This document shows, piece by piece, positions 17,865-25,778 of a stretch of 64,000 bases of DNA. The notes under the pieces are model-generated. The model was not told the origin of the DNA, did no database searches, and saw only the letters and a list, made by a program, of their open reading frames with translations. The number at the start of each line of letters is the position of its first letter. Position 1 is the first letter of the stretch. The DNA is from Flavobacteriales bacterium (GTDB lineage Bacteria; Bacteroidota; Bacteroidia; Flavobacteriales_C; GCA-002722245), in NCBI GenBank assembly GCA_023251075.1, contig JAHEZM010000008.1, positions 1 to 64,000 of the forward strand. Direction: 5' to 3'. A program made the translations under genes and the position numbers.

Positions 17865-20297
17865 ATGGATATGGGCAAATATATATTGATTTATTTTTTG
17901 TTGTTTTTTCTTCCAATATATTCTCAAACAGCAAATGATCCTTTTTTCGAACTAGGTAAAAAATATTACGAAGAAAAAAATTATGAAAAAGCGATAGAGA
18001 ATCTTAATTTATCATTAAAATTAGATTCTTCTTCAATCAAAGTGTTGTCTCTCAATGCCAACGCCAAAATTAAAATTAACGATTATAAGGGAGCGCTTAT
18101 AGATTTCGATAAATGCGTACATATTTCGCCTTCCGCGAAAAACTACAACGGGAGAGGTTACGCCAAGTTTATGCTTGACGATAATGAAGGTGCAATACAA
18201 GACTACAATAAATCATTGGAATTAGACCCTTACTACAAATTTGCATATGCAAATCGTGGAGATGCAAAAAAATATTTGAAAAATTATTCGGCAGCTATTG
18301 AAGATTACACTAAAGCGATTCAACTGGAGCGCAAAGCATCGTATTATTTCGATCGTGGAAAATGCTACGAAGAATTGAAGCTTAATAAAAGTGCTATTGA
18401 TGATTTTAATAACGCAATCCAATTAGATTCTGCTGAAGCATCTTATTACCTTCATAGAGGCTTTGCTTATTCGAGCTTGAAAAAACATAAAGAGGCAACA
18501 AAAGACTTCGAAAAAGTCACTTTAATAGATCCAAAAAATGATTTGGGGTGGAGTAATCTTTCCTCAACTTATAGGAGTTTAAAAAAATATGAAGAAGCAA
18601 TATACTGCGCAAGCCGTGCTATTGAAATTGATCCAAAATATTATGTCGCATGGAACAACAGGTCTTCTGCTGAATATCATCTTAAAAAATTCAAAGATGC
18701 CAGAAGAGATGCAGATAGCGCTATCGCTATCAACCCATCCTATAAAAAAGCATTATCCATTAGAAAAACAATTATGCTCGCACAAAGCAAAAAAGCAGAA
18801 TTAAAAAATACTTTCACCGAAAACGAAAAAAAACAATTAGAAAATATTACCAATAATGCTCTTATTCGGGAAGCACAATTATCCTATACCTATTCTGTAA
18901 ACGATCTTACAATACGCACTCCTCTAGACGCCTCACATCCTTTTAACAAAAAAGAAGTGGATAGTTTATTAACCCATTTAAAAGGAAATTACGAAGATGC
19001 CTCCATTTACTATAATCTTGGCAGGATATACGACAATAATTTCGATACTGAAAAAGCACAAAATTACTACAAAAAATCATTGAAATGGGCATTGAAAAGA
19101 GTAGATGCATTTCCTGATAGCACCACATCTTATGTAAAATTGGGAGTAGTTTATTTTTCTTTGCACGATTATGAAAAGGGAACAAGTGCTTACCAAAAAG
19201 CATTGGATCTTGATTCCGACTTTTCAAAATATTCTTACAATTTACAGATCCCAATAGATGGCAACAACTTAAAATCATTTTCTAAAAACCTTAATTCTGT
19301 GAAATCCCTTACCAATAGGATCATTTCAAAAAATAAGAAGAGCTATAATTTAATTCCTTTTATTGCTTTCTTGTCGTGTATGGGAGATATTCAATCCTTT
19401 ATTTATCATCCTTCGGATACAAATAAAATATTATTATTAAAAGGGAAAAAAACAGAAGAGATTTTCGACATCCATCTTATTAACCAAGCAATGAAAGAAA
19501 ATCCAAACGATACTCTTCTGCAAATAACCGACGCCATATCGAGACAGATAGTTACCGGTTATAAAGTCATCATGACAAATATTCTGGCAAATATTAAGTC
19601 TAACAATGATGCGTTTTTTCAAGACCCACACTTTACCTTCGAGCCAATGGATGAAATTACTTTGAAAAAAGTAGAAGATTATTTTTTGTTGTCTCTTCAG
19701 GATCCTGCTTACCCTTATAAATATGCCGCAAATAAATCTCTAGCATTTTTATATCTTCTAAAAAGAGAGGATAAAAAATGTATCCCCTATTTCAAAGAAA
19801 TGATACGATTAAAATCATTAGAGCCTTTTTCTTTCCAGAATAACCCTTCGGGAGACTACGACAATCTTGCTGCAGTGTATTTATTAGCGAAAGATACTCT
19901 TGATTACGAAAAAACCTTTGAAGAAAAAATAAGAGTTAAATGTTCGATCAACGAAGATCCAAAAGACGATATTAAAATAGCCGAAATTCTTTGTCATCAT
20001 CACAATTATGAAGAAGCGGAAAAATACGCAAAAGCAGCATTGAAAATAAACAGCAAAACGCAATATGCAAATTATTACTTAGCCTTAATTAGTATAGTAA
20101 ACCACAAACCAACAGAAGCTTTACAATATTTGAAAAATGAAGAGAAAATAGAAAAGAATGAACATATAAAATTATTAAAGGCACTTTGTTTTTTAGAATT
20201 GCGCGATTCGAAAAAAACTATAAAATATGCGTTTGAATATGATGACGATTTCTATTTCCGTAGAAATTTTATCGACTCTTTTTTCATAACTCCATAA
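17865..20297 (+). CDS. Large secreted TPR-repeat protein
   Basis: 810 residues with an N-terminal signal peptide (about 1-22, ending IYSQ). Residues about 24-300 are eight or more tetratricopeptide repeats (FELGKKYYEEKNYEKAIENLN, GRGYAKFMLDDNEGAIQDYNKSLELDP and similar), further TPRs lie at about 375-450, and another group lies near the C-terminus (about 690-790). Charged, less regular stretches sit between. TPRs are protein-interaction scaffolds; the partner is not identifiable here. The ATG at 17865 and a second in-frame ATG two codons later are both possible. It has its own promoter-like box and stands alone before the tRNA gene. Confidence 0.85.
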   Translation: MDMGKYILIYFLLFFLPIYSQTANDPFFELGKKYYEEKNYEKAIENLNLSLKLDSSSIKVLSLNANAKIKINDYKGALIDFDKCVHISPSAKNYNGRGYAKFMLDDNEGAIQDYNKSLELDPYYKFAYANRGDAKKYLKNYSAAIEDYTKAIQLERKASYYFDRGKCYEELKLNKSAIDDFNNAIQLDSAEASYYLHRGFAYSSLKKHKEATKDFEKVTLIDPKNDLGWSNLSSTYRSLKKYEEAIYCASRAIEIDPKYYVAWNNRSSAEYHLKKFKDARRDADSAIAINPSYKKALSIRKTIMLAQSKKAELKNTFTENEKKQLENITNNALIREAQLSYTYSVNDLTIRTPLDASHPFNKKEVDSLLTHLKGNYEDASIYYNLGRIYDNNFDTEKAQNYYKKSLKWALKRVDAFPDSTTSYVKLGVVYFSLHDYEKGTSAYQKALDLDSDFSKYSYNLQIPIDGNNLKSFSKNLNSVKSLTNRIISKNKKSYNLIPFIAFLSCMGDIQSFIYHPSDTNKILLLKGKKTEEIFDIHLINQAMKENPNDTLLQITDAISRQIVTGYKVIMTNILANIKSNNDAFFQDPHFTFEPMDEITLKKVEDYFLLSLQDPAYPYKYAANKSLAFLYLLKREDKKCIPYFKEMIRLKSLEPFSFQNNPSGDYDNLAAVYLLAKDTLDYEKTFEEKIRVKCSINEDPKDDIKIAEILCHHHNYEEAEKYAKAALKINSKTQYANYYLALISIVNHKPTEALQYLKNEEKIEKNEHIKLLKALCFLELRDSKKTIKYAFEYDDDFYFRRNFIDSFFITP

Positions 20298-20314
20298 TCT
20301 AAGCGCTAAAATTT

Positions 20315-20322
20315 TATCTTTA
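20315..20322 (+). promoter_or_regulatory. -7-like box for tRNA-Arg
   Basis: TATCTTTA is one base from TAnnTTTG and ends nine bases before the mature tRNA 5' end. Plausible but unsupported by a -33 element. Confidence 0.3.
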
Positions 20323-20331
20323 CTCCTCATT

Positions 20332-20405
20332 GGCTTTGTAGCTCAACTGGATAGAGCATCAGACTTCGGATCTGAGGGTTGGGGGTTCGAATCCCTCCAA
20401 GGCCA
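20332..20405 (+). tRNA. tRNA-Arg (anticodon TCG)
   Basis: A 74-nt cloverleaf. Acceptor GGCTTTG pairs with CAAGGCC (one G-T pair), the anticodon arm is TCAGA/TCTGA with loop CTTCGGA, giving anticodon TCG that reads CGA, and the T arm contains GGTTCGAATCC. The discriminator is A, and the CCA end is not encoded. Confidence 0.95.
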
Positions 20406-20408
20406 CTT

Positions 20409-20448
20409 AAAAGGGACTTTACATAAAAAATGTACAGTCCCTTTTTTA
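20409..20448 (+). terminator. Terminator after tRNA-Arg
   Basis: AAAGGGACT pairs with AGTCCCTTT, with an inner TACAT/ATGTA stem, and is followed by a T run. It starts right after the tRNA. Confidence 0.85.
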
Positions 20449-20527
20449 TTTTCTTTTGAATCCTTTGCTGTTGTTGATTTCCATAGAATGTCATTTTTCA
20501 AAAATGTATGTTCGAACTTTTTTTAAG

Positions 20528-20535
20528 TATTTTTG
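20528..20535 (+). promoter_or_regulatory. -7 box for the Bro-N gene
   Basis: TATTTTTG matches TAnnTTTG fully and lies 19 nt upstream of the ATG at 20555. No clear -33 TTTG. Confidence 0.45.
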
Positions 20536-20554
20536 AGTTTCAATATAAAAGCAA

Positions 20555-21388
20555 ATGAGCAGCATTAAATTATTTGAGAGCAAACAGATACGAACCGTTT
20601 GGAATGAATCCGACGAGAAATGGTATTTCGTAGTAGAAGATGTTATTTCAGTTTTAACAGAAAGCAAAGACCCTAAACAATATATAAAACGCATGCGACA
20701 GCGAGATCAAGAGCTTGCCAAAGGGTGGGTACAAATTGTACCCACCCTTTGGGTAGAAACTGCTGGGGGAAAACAACGAATGGGTTGTGCCAATGCGAAA
20801 GGACTTTTGCGTATCATACAATCTGTGCCATCACCCAAAGCAGAACCTTTTAAACTTTGGTTAGCACAAGTTGGCTCAGACAGATTAGATGAAATTGAAA
20901 ATCCCGAGTTGGCAACACAGCGGACACGTGAACTTTATAAACTTAAAGGCTACCCCGATGACTGGATTGAAAAGCGTATGCGAAGTATTGCAATACGTGA
21001 GGAGTTAACAGAAGAATGGAAAAATAGGGGTGTAAAGGAGCAAATAGAATACTCAATACTTACTGCCGAAATTTCAAAAGCAACTTTTGGTTTAACCCCT
21101 TCTCAATATAAAAAGATCAAAGGATTGAAAAGTCAAAATCTACGTGACCACATGACTGATCTTGAATTAATTTTCTCAATGCTCGGTGAAGCTTCGACAA
21201 CTGAAATTGTAAAAACACAAAATCCGAAAGGATTTATAGAAAATCAAAAAGCAGCTAAACAAGGAGGTGCTGTTGCAGGTAATGCAAGAAGAGAACTTGA
21301 AAGTAGGACAGGTAAAAAAGTTGTTTCAACCGATAATTATTTACCAGAAGGGAAGAGAAACAAAAAGCTGAAACAAGGAAAGAAATGA
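20555..21388 (+). CDS. Bro-N domain protein (DinD/antirepressor-like)
   Basis: 277 residues. The N-terminal Bro-N domain (about 4-110) shows IRTVWNESDEKWYFVVEDVI, the QRMGCANAKGLLRIIQSVPS region and PKAEPFKLWLAQVGSDRLDEI. The C-terminal half (about 115-260) matches the DinD-like group, with GVKEQIEYSILTAEISKATF, RDHMTDLELIFSMLGEASTTEI and a glycine-rich AAKQGGAVAGNARRELE tail. Relatives are DNA-binding antirepressors of phages or DNA-damage-inducible proteins; the role here is unknown. It lies 150 bases after a tRNA gene, a common site for accessory genes, but no integrase is near. A 17-bp perfect inverted repeat lies within its coding sequence. Confidence 0.85.
   Translation: MSSIKLFESKQIRTVWNESDEKWYFVVEDVISVLTESKDPKQYIKRMRQRDQELAKGWVQIVPTLWVETAGGKQRMGCANAKGLLRIIQSVPSPKAEPFKLWLAQVGSDRLDEIENPELATQRTRELYKLKGYPDDWIEKRMRSIAIREELTEEWKNRGVKEQIEYSILTAEISKATFGLTPSQYKKIKGLKSQNLRDHMTDLELIFSMLGEASTTEIVKTQNPKGFIENQKAAKQGGAVAGNARRELESRTGKKVVSTDNYLPEGKRNKKLKQGKK
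20718..20752. repeat. 17-bp perfect inverted repeat inside the Bro-N gene
   Basis: CCAAAGGGTGGGTACAA (20718-20734), a single central A, then its exact reverse complement (20736-20752). It encodes residues around GWVQIVPTLW. This arm length is unusual in coding sequence and may be a binding site, a hairpin in the mRNA, or chance. Confidence 0.85.
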
Positions 21389-21489
21389 ACCCGTTACGAA
21401 TTGTCACGTTTTAAATATTGATCTTGCAGTCCGGACAGGAATATCTTTAATCTTAGCTGCTCTAACAGAATTAATAATGGTCCTTTTTC

Positions 21490-22185
21490 TCAAACCATCT
21501 CTCCTAAAGAATTTGTTAATACATAATCGATTCTTGTTCGCTTTCCATTAAGAATCGGTTTATCCAATGAAAACACGGGAGGTTTACCTCTAGCCGAATA
21601 CTCAAGCGTTCTAAATAAGTAGTTAAGAAATGAACCTGTGTATCTGTATAGTCGGACACAGTTTTTAATTGTAATTTCAACTTCATCAGAATACCCTTTC
21701 CATCTTTTAATTTCCGAGTATTTATCAATCCAATCGTCGGTTATGTATTTGATCCATTTAATTAGTTCGTGTTGAGCGGTAACATTTCCCTTTTGCCCAA
21801 TTCTAACCAAGCTAATAATCATGAGGTGTTGTATGCGCTTATCATCTTCATCCATAGGCACAAGAAATGTGTATAATTTATCTGAATATTTAGCCAAAAC
21901 TAAATCGACCTCCGCCCTATTTTCATAAACATCATTGTGTTTCGGTATCACTTCAATCCATCGTCGTTGAAACCGTCTTTCCAAATAACTAGTAATTTTA
22001 TCCCAATCAACATCGCCATTTTCAGTTTTAATATTTTCACAGAAATAATTATAAATGCTTACTGAGTTTATTTTTATCCATAAGCCATTAAATTTATCAG
22101 GTTTCTTTTCCCTTAATAACTCTTTTAGTTTTTGAATAGCATAATTAAATTCCATAACGCTGTTTTTCCAATTAAGAAACACCAT
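21490..22185 (-). CDS. Hypothetical protein, unrecognised family
   Basis: 231 residues, predicted cytosolic, no signal peptide or membrane segment. It is rich in aromatic and charged residues (RRFQRRWIEVIPKHNDVYENRAE, IKWIKYITDDWIDKYSEIKRW). The C-terminal part (YTGSFLNYLFRTLEYSARGK) faintly recalls helices of sigma-factor region 2 domains, too weakly for a call. An internal ATG (22155, MEFNYAIQKL) is an alternative start. A TACTTTTG box lies just upstream. It converges on the Bro-N gene, with 101 bases between the two that hold nothing I recognise. Confidence 0.7.
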   Translation of the reverse strand: MVFLNWKNSVMEFNYAIQKLKELLREKKPDKFNGLWIKINSVSIYNYFCENIKTENGDVDWDKITSYLERRFQRRWIEVIPKHNDVYENRAEVDLVLAKYSDKLYTFLVPMDEDDKRIQHLMIISLVRIGQKGNVTAQHELIKWIKYITDDWIDKYSEIKRWKGYSDEVEITIKNCVRLYRYTGSFLNYLFRTLEYSARGKPPVFSLDKPILNGKRTRIDYVLTNSLGEMV

Positions 22186-22204
22186 CTATTCCAACCCTGC
22201 TTTG

Positions 22205-22212
22205 CAAAAGTA
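22205..22212 (-). promoter_or_regulatory. -7 box for the 231-residue hypothetical gene
   Basis: Minus-strand TACTTTTG, identical to the box of the truncated hemoglobin gene and a full TAnnTTTG match, ends 19 nt before the ATG at 22185. Confidence 0.4.
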
Positions 22213-22420
22213 TTTTTTATTTTAATTCAATAAAAAAGAGAAAATATGCTTAACGATATGATAATCTAAATTCAACCTAAAAAATAAGATTAGTAAAGAG
22301 TACGCTTTTCACCATATTACTACATAATTGTAAAGGTATTGTTGTTTCTTAACTCAAATGGCACTATCCTCTTAAGTCATCACGAAAAATATAATCTGCG
22401 CGCAAACCTCCACAAAACAA
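22213..22420. other. AT-rich intergenic stretch without a gene
   Basis: Together with the flanking boxes this makes a gap of about 300 bases between the hypothetical gene and the MORN array. I see only very short open frames and no RNA gene. It ends at the terminator of the array. Confidence 0.6.
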
Positions 22421-22455
22421 AAACGAGAGTACCGCTTTCGCGCCCACTCTCGTTT
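22421..22455 (-). terminator. Terminator of the MORN-repeat gene array
   Basis: AAACGAGAGT and ACTCTCGTTT form perfect 10-base arms around a 15-base loop. On the minus strand a T-rich tail (TTTTTGTTTTG) follows. It lies 38 bases after the stop of P10. Confidence 0.88.
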
Positions 22456-22492
22456 CTATTTTCTCCAAACCCACTCTCCCCTTCACTCTTCC

Positions 22493-25400
22493 TTATTCAG
22501 ATCTCGTAAATTCAAACACCTGATTACTCATTTCATCACCATCTTTGTAAATAGTTTCTTCTATCTCAATGCTCATTTTTTGTGCTTCTTGTTGGGCTTG
22601 TTTTACTTCTTCACTTTGGAAACATTGAGCATCTAAATAATTCACTCCTGTTAAATCTCCAAACAACCAACGTCCGTCTCTGTTGTCGTTAACATATTGT
22701 CCTACCGATATCAATACCCCTTCTTCATTGTATTCTTTCCACCAGCCTGTTCTTTTGCCGTTGAGTAAATTTCCTTCCTCTTTCACTTTTCCGTGTGCAT
22801 CAAAAAGCTTTAAAGAACCCGTTCCGTTTTTCACTAAAGTGTCGCCCGATTCCGATAAAAATGTTTTGTAGGTTCCCACAAAATCACTTTCCTGAATGTC
22901 GGTTGCGCAGTTTAATCGAACGTCTTCGTAATTTAAAATGCCAATGTATTTTGTTTTTCCATTGTCGTAAAATGCTTCGTATTCAGCCACACCGCTTACG
23001 GTATCAGTTCCAAAAACCAAATCTACGGTGTCTTTAAAATTCAATGATGCTACTTTTCTCCCCACCGTGTTGTAGTAAGTCCACATACCTGTTTTGTTCA
23101 TGTATTTGTAATGATATCCATCGCCGCTATCCACTTTCATAATCATTCTTCCGTTGGCGTAATTTTTACCATTAGGATGAAATACTGTTACTTCGCCGGT
23201 GAACGCCAATTCTTCCGACCATTTATTCAATAATTCTTTTTCGTCAATGTAGGCATATCTATCATAAACAACTCCGCTGTCTACTTTTATTTCCAAACGC
23301 AAAGTATTGTAGCTGTCTTTTAAAGTGATATCGCCTAACAATTTCCCTTCGTGAAAATGCACTGTCATTTTATGATCAAACATGGCTGATTCTCTATCGT
23401 AATACTCGCGGAAATAAACTCCTTCTTTTTTTCCATTTACAAAAAATGCTTTGGCGATGGTATCGTGTAAATCGGTAGTTACGAAAAGCGGACCTTCTTT
23501 TTTCCCATTCTGATAATTCACAAATAGCTTATAGGCACCGTCGGTATGGTACTCAATATTATCACCATGCAATTGTCCTTTTGAGTTATACACCTTTAGC
23601 TCATACATACCGCCATTACTCATAAATTCTTTTGCCGTATCGGTAGGTAAACCATTGGTGAAATGTTGTTCTTTCGACAAGAAATAAGCCTTACTACCTT
23701 TTAAAGAGGTGGTTCTATAAGAACGTGAATCCCACTGGCGAGCAGTGCCATTGTACAAGCCATCTTTCACAGGAATTTCAAATGCCAATCGAAATTTTTT
23801 GATCCCGCTATTCCCTTTTGATTTTTCATAGCCTTTAACAACGCCCTGTGCTTTGTTGTTTTTGAAAGTATAAATATTGTGATATTTATACCCTTTGCTT
23901 TCAAGCCTTTCCATTTGTCCGTTCACAAATTTTGCTTTTATTTTTCCGCCACCATAATAACGTTCAATTAAACTCAGGTGAGCATTTCTATCATAAGTGA
24001 GTACCTCATTTTTAATTTTAAAAGCTTCTTTTCCATTGCCACGAATTACTTTAACTTCTCCGGTAAAAGGTTTTCCATCAACGTACAAACGCAACGAATC
24101 CATATCCTTTATGGAATAGTCGTAACTGTGTCCCGAAATAGCATGTGCCGACGTTACACGCAGCAAAGGTGTTTCATTGGTGTCGTTATGATAATAGCCG
24201 TGCACTGCCACTCTGCCAAATTCTGCAACGCGCACATATTGATAGGCACTATCGAAAGTAATTACCCTACTGTATTTTCGGTACCCTGTTGCGCTATCGG
24301 TTCGGTGCACAAATTTTTTATCATTGAAATTCGGACAAACAAAAACAGAATCGAGAACTCCATATTCACTTTCTATAGAAAAAAGAAAAAGAGAATCTTT
24401 TCTTTTTTTATTGAAATCCTCTTCGAAGAAATAACTATAGTTGGCAAAATCGGTTTGCATTTTTCCGTTTTCTAAATAATCATTTCTGTATTTTCTATAA
24501 ACCCCCGCTGAATCGGTGATGTAATATTTTTGAGAAAAAAGGGTGCGATTCGGTTTATAAATATCCAATCGATAACGAGAATGGTTCACCGTATCGGGCA
24601 AAGGAATTTTAACAAGAGCCGGACGGCCCAGCGGATTGTACAAAGTATCGAATTGCATGGCATCTTCATCATTTTCCGAATAAGCAGAAAATTTCCCTAA
24701 CAACTCTCCATTGTAATGATAAATTTTAAAAGGAACAACTTCGGGATACGAATAAGAACGATAATCATCATAGGAATAATCGTAAATATTTTCATTGGAA
24801 TAAATGTGACGAAGACGCATATTTCTTCTATGCTTTCTCCATTCTTTTTTAGTAAAAATGCGCTGATCTTCGAATTGAGCGGTATCGTAGAGAAAAGTAT
24901 TCATTGATAAAATCCACGGACTTTCATTACCGATAGTGGTTGCAGAATCGGCATATGCTTCCAATTCAATTTGTCCGTTCTCATGATACCTTTTGTAATA
25001 TTTTTCAAAACTGTCGCCTAATTTGTAATATTCTAATTCTACATCACCATTTACATAAAATGTTTTTTGCAGCCCTTCTTCAACACCATTGTTGTACCAA
25101 TTCATTGAGCTCAGGTAAGGTTTTTGAGATTTAGTAAGAGGATCGTAATACTTACTGATATAAAGCCATTCACCGTGTTTTAATCCATTGTGAAAATTTC
25201 CTTCGCGCGTTTTTTTGCCTTGGTAATCGAAGTAAACCACTTTGCCGTTTAGTTTTCCGCTATCTACTCTAAACTCTGCTCCTATCATAGGTTTTAGCGT
25301 TCCTCTTCTTTTTTTCCAACGATTTCTCCAAGTGTTCTTTGCTGCGTGCAACATTACATAATCGCCCGTGGGTAAAGAATCCAACACAGGAGGAATTTCA

Positions 25401-25567
25401 TCATTTCCCTGATAAGTACTTTCACCTTCGTAATTCTGATTCCACTCAAATTTGTAGGGATATAAGTAGTACAACTTACCTTTGATAATGATAGTATCTG
25501 TTTTTAAATTTTGTGCAAAACCACTGCTAACACAAAGAAAAAGAAGAATCGAAAAATAGTTTTTCAT
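22493..25567 (-). CDS. MORN-repeat secreted paralog P10 (last of array)
   Basis: 1024 residues. Start placed at MKNYFSILLF (25567), which gives a signal peptide ending GFAQ and sits behind a good promoter; the frame is open 30 codons farther. Order of parts: a family N-terminal motif (LYYLYPYKF, then IPPVLDSLPTGDYV at about 65-80), MORN_2/YwqK repeats (FHNGLKHGEWLY, YHENGQIELEAY), a family block YHYNGELLGKF...FDTLYNPLGRP, the LYVDGKPFTGEV block near 500, more MORN repeats, and a C-terminal module (GDTLVKNGTGSL, GWWKEYNEEGVLISVGQY, GRWLFGDLTGVNYLDAQCF, EFTRSE). Exported, no T9SS domain, function unknown. Separated from P9 by a palindromic element. Confidence 0.9.
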   Translation of the reverse strand: MKNYFSILLFLCVSSGFAQNLKTDTIIIKGKLYYLYPYKFEWNQNYEGESTYQGNDEIPPVLDSLPTGDYVMLHAAKNTWRNRWKKRRGTLKPMIGAEFRVDSGKLNGKVVYFDYQGKKTREGNFHNGLKHGEWLYISKYYDPLTKSQKPYLSSMNWYNNGVEEGLQKTFYVNGDVELEYYKLGDSFEKYYKRYHENGQIELEAYADSATTIGNESPWILSMNTFLYDTAQFEDQRIFTKKEWRKHRRNMRLRHIYSNENIYDYSYDDYRSYSYPEVVPFKIYHYNGELLGKFSAYSENDEDAMQFDTLYNPLGRPALVKIPLPDTVNHSRYRLDIYKPNRTLFSQKYYITDSAGVYRKYRNDYLENGKMQTDFANYSYFFEEDFNKKRKDSLFLFSIESEYGVLDSVFVCPNFNDKKFVHRTDSATGYRKYSRVITFDSAYQYVRVAEFGRVAVHGYYHNDTNETPLLRVTSAHAISGHSYDYSIKDMDSLRLYVDGKPFTGEVKVIRGNGKEAFKIKNEVLTYDRNAHLSLIERYYGGGKIKAKFVNGQMERLESKGYKYHNIYTFKNNKAQGVVKGYEKSKGNSGIKKFRLAFEIPVKDGLYNGTARQWDSRSYRTTSLKGSKAYFLSKEQHFTNGLPTDTAKEFMSNGGMYELKVYNSKGQLHGDNIEYHTDGAYKLFVNYQNGKKEGPLFVTTDLHDTIAKAFFVNGKKEGVYFREYYDRESAMFDHKMTVHFHEGKLLGDITLKDSYNTLRLEIKVDSGVVYDRYAYIDEKELLNKWSEELAFTGEVTVFHPNGKNYANGRMIMKVDSGDGYHYKYMNKTGMWTYYNTVGRKVASLNFKDTVDLVFGTDTVSGVAEYEAFYDNGKTKYIGILNYEDVRLNCATDIQESDFVGTYKTFLSESGDTLVKNGTGSLKLFDAHGKVKEEGNLLNGKRTGWWKEYNEEGVLISVGQYVNDNRDGRWLFGDLTGVNYLDAQCFQSEEVKQAQQEAQKMSIEIEETIYKDGDEMSNQVFEFTRSE

Positions 25568-25599
25568 AGTAAAAAATAAGTTGAACATCCTTGCCGTAT

Positions 25600-25631
25600 C
25601 AAACTTACTAGTTTTCGGGGGAAGAGCCAAA
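25600..25631 (-). promoter_or_regulatory. Promoter of P10
   Basis: On the minus strand TTTG (25631-25628), 20 nt, then TAAGTTTG (25607-25600): both elements of the Bacteroidota housekeeping promoter. The ATG at 25567 follows 32 nt later. It indicates that P10 has its own transcript and fixes the start codon. Confidence 0.65.
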
Positions 25632-25666
25632 AAGGGATTAATAAATTGATTTGACATAAAGGGCGG

Positions 25667-25760
25667 TAGTTCCTTCGTGCCTCAGGATGACAAACACCCC
25701 TAAATACAGAGTGAGAGTGAGTTTTGAGAGCGATTGTCATCCTGAGGCACGAAGGAACTA
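25667..25760. repeat. Palindromic intergenic element, copy A
   Basis: Perfect 27-bp arms (25667-25693 and 25734-25760, core TTCCTTCGTGCCTCAGGATG) flank a 40-base centre with AGTGAGAGTGAGTTTTGAGAG. Same family as copies at 41187 and 59088; relative to those it is in the opposite orientation judged by its centre. Fills the gap between P9 and P10. Confidence 0.92.
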
Positions 25761-25778
25761 TTGTCCTACACTTACTAT

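Noticed and set aside
20332-22200. Genomic island integrated at tRNA-Arg
   Set aside because: The Bro-N gene and orphan follow the tRNA, but I found no integrase, no second copy of the tRNA 3' end in the window, and no clear far boundary.
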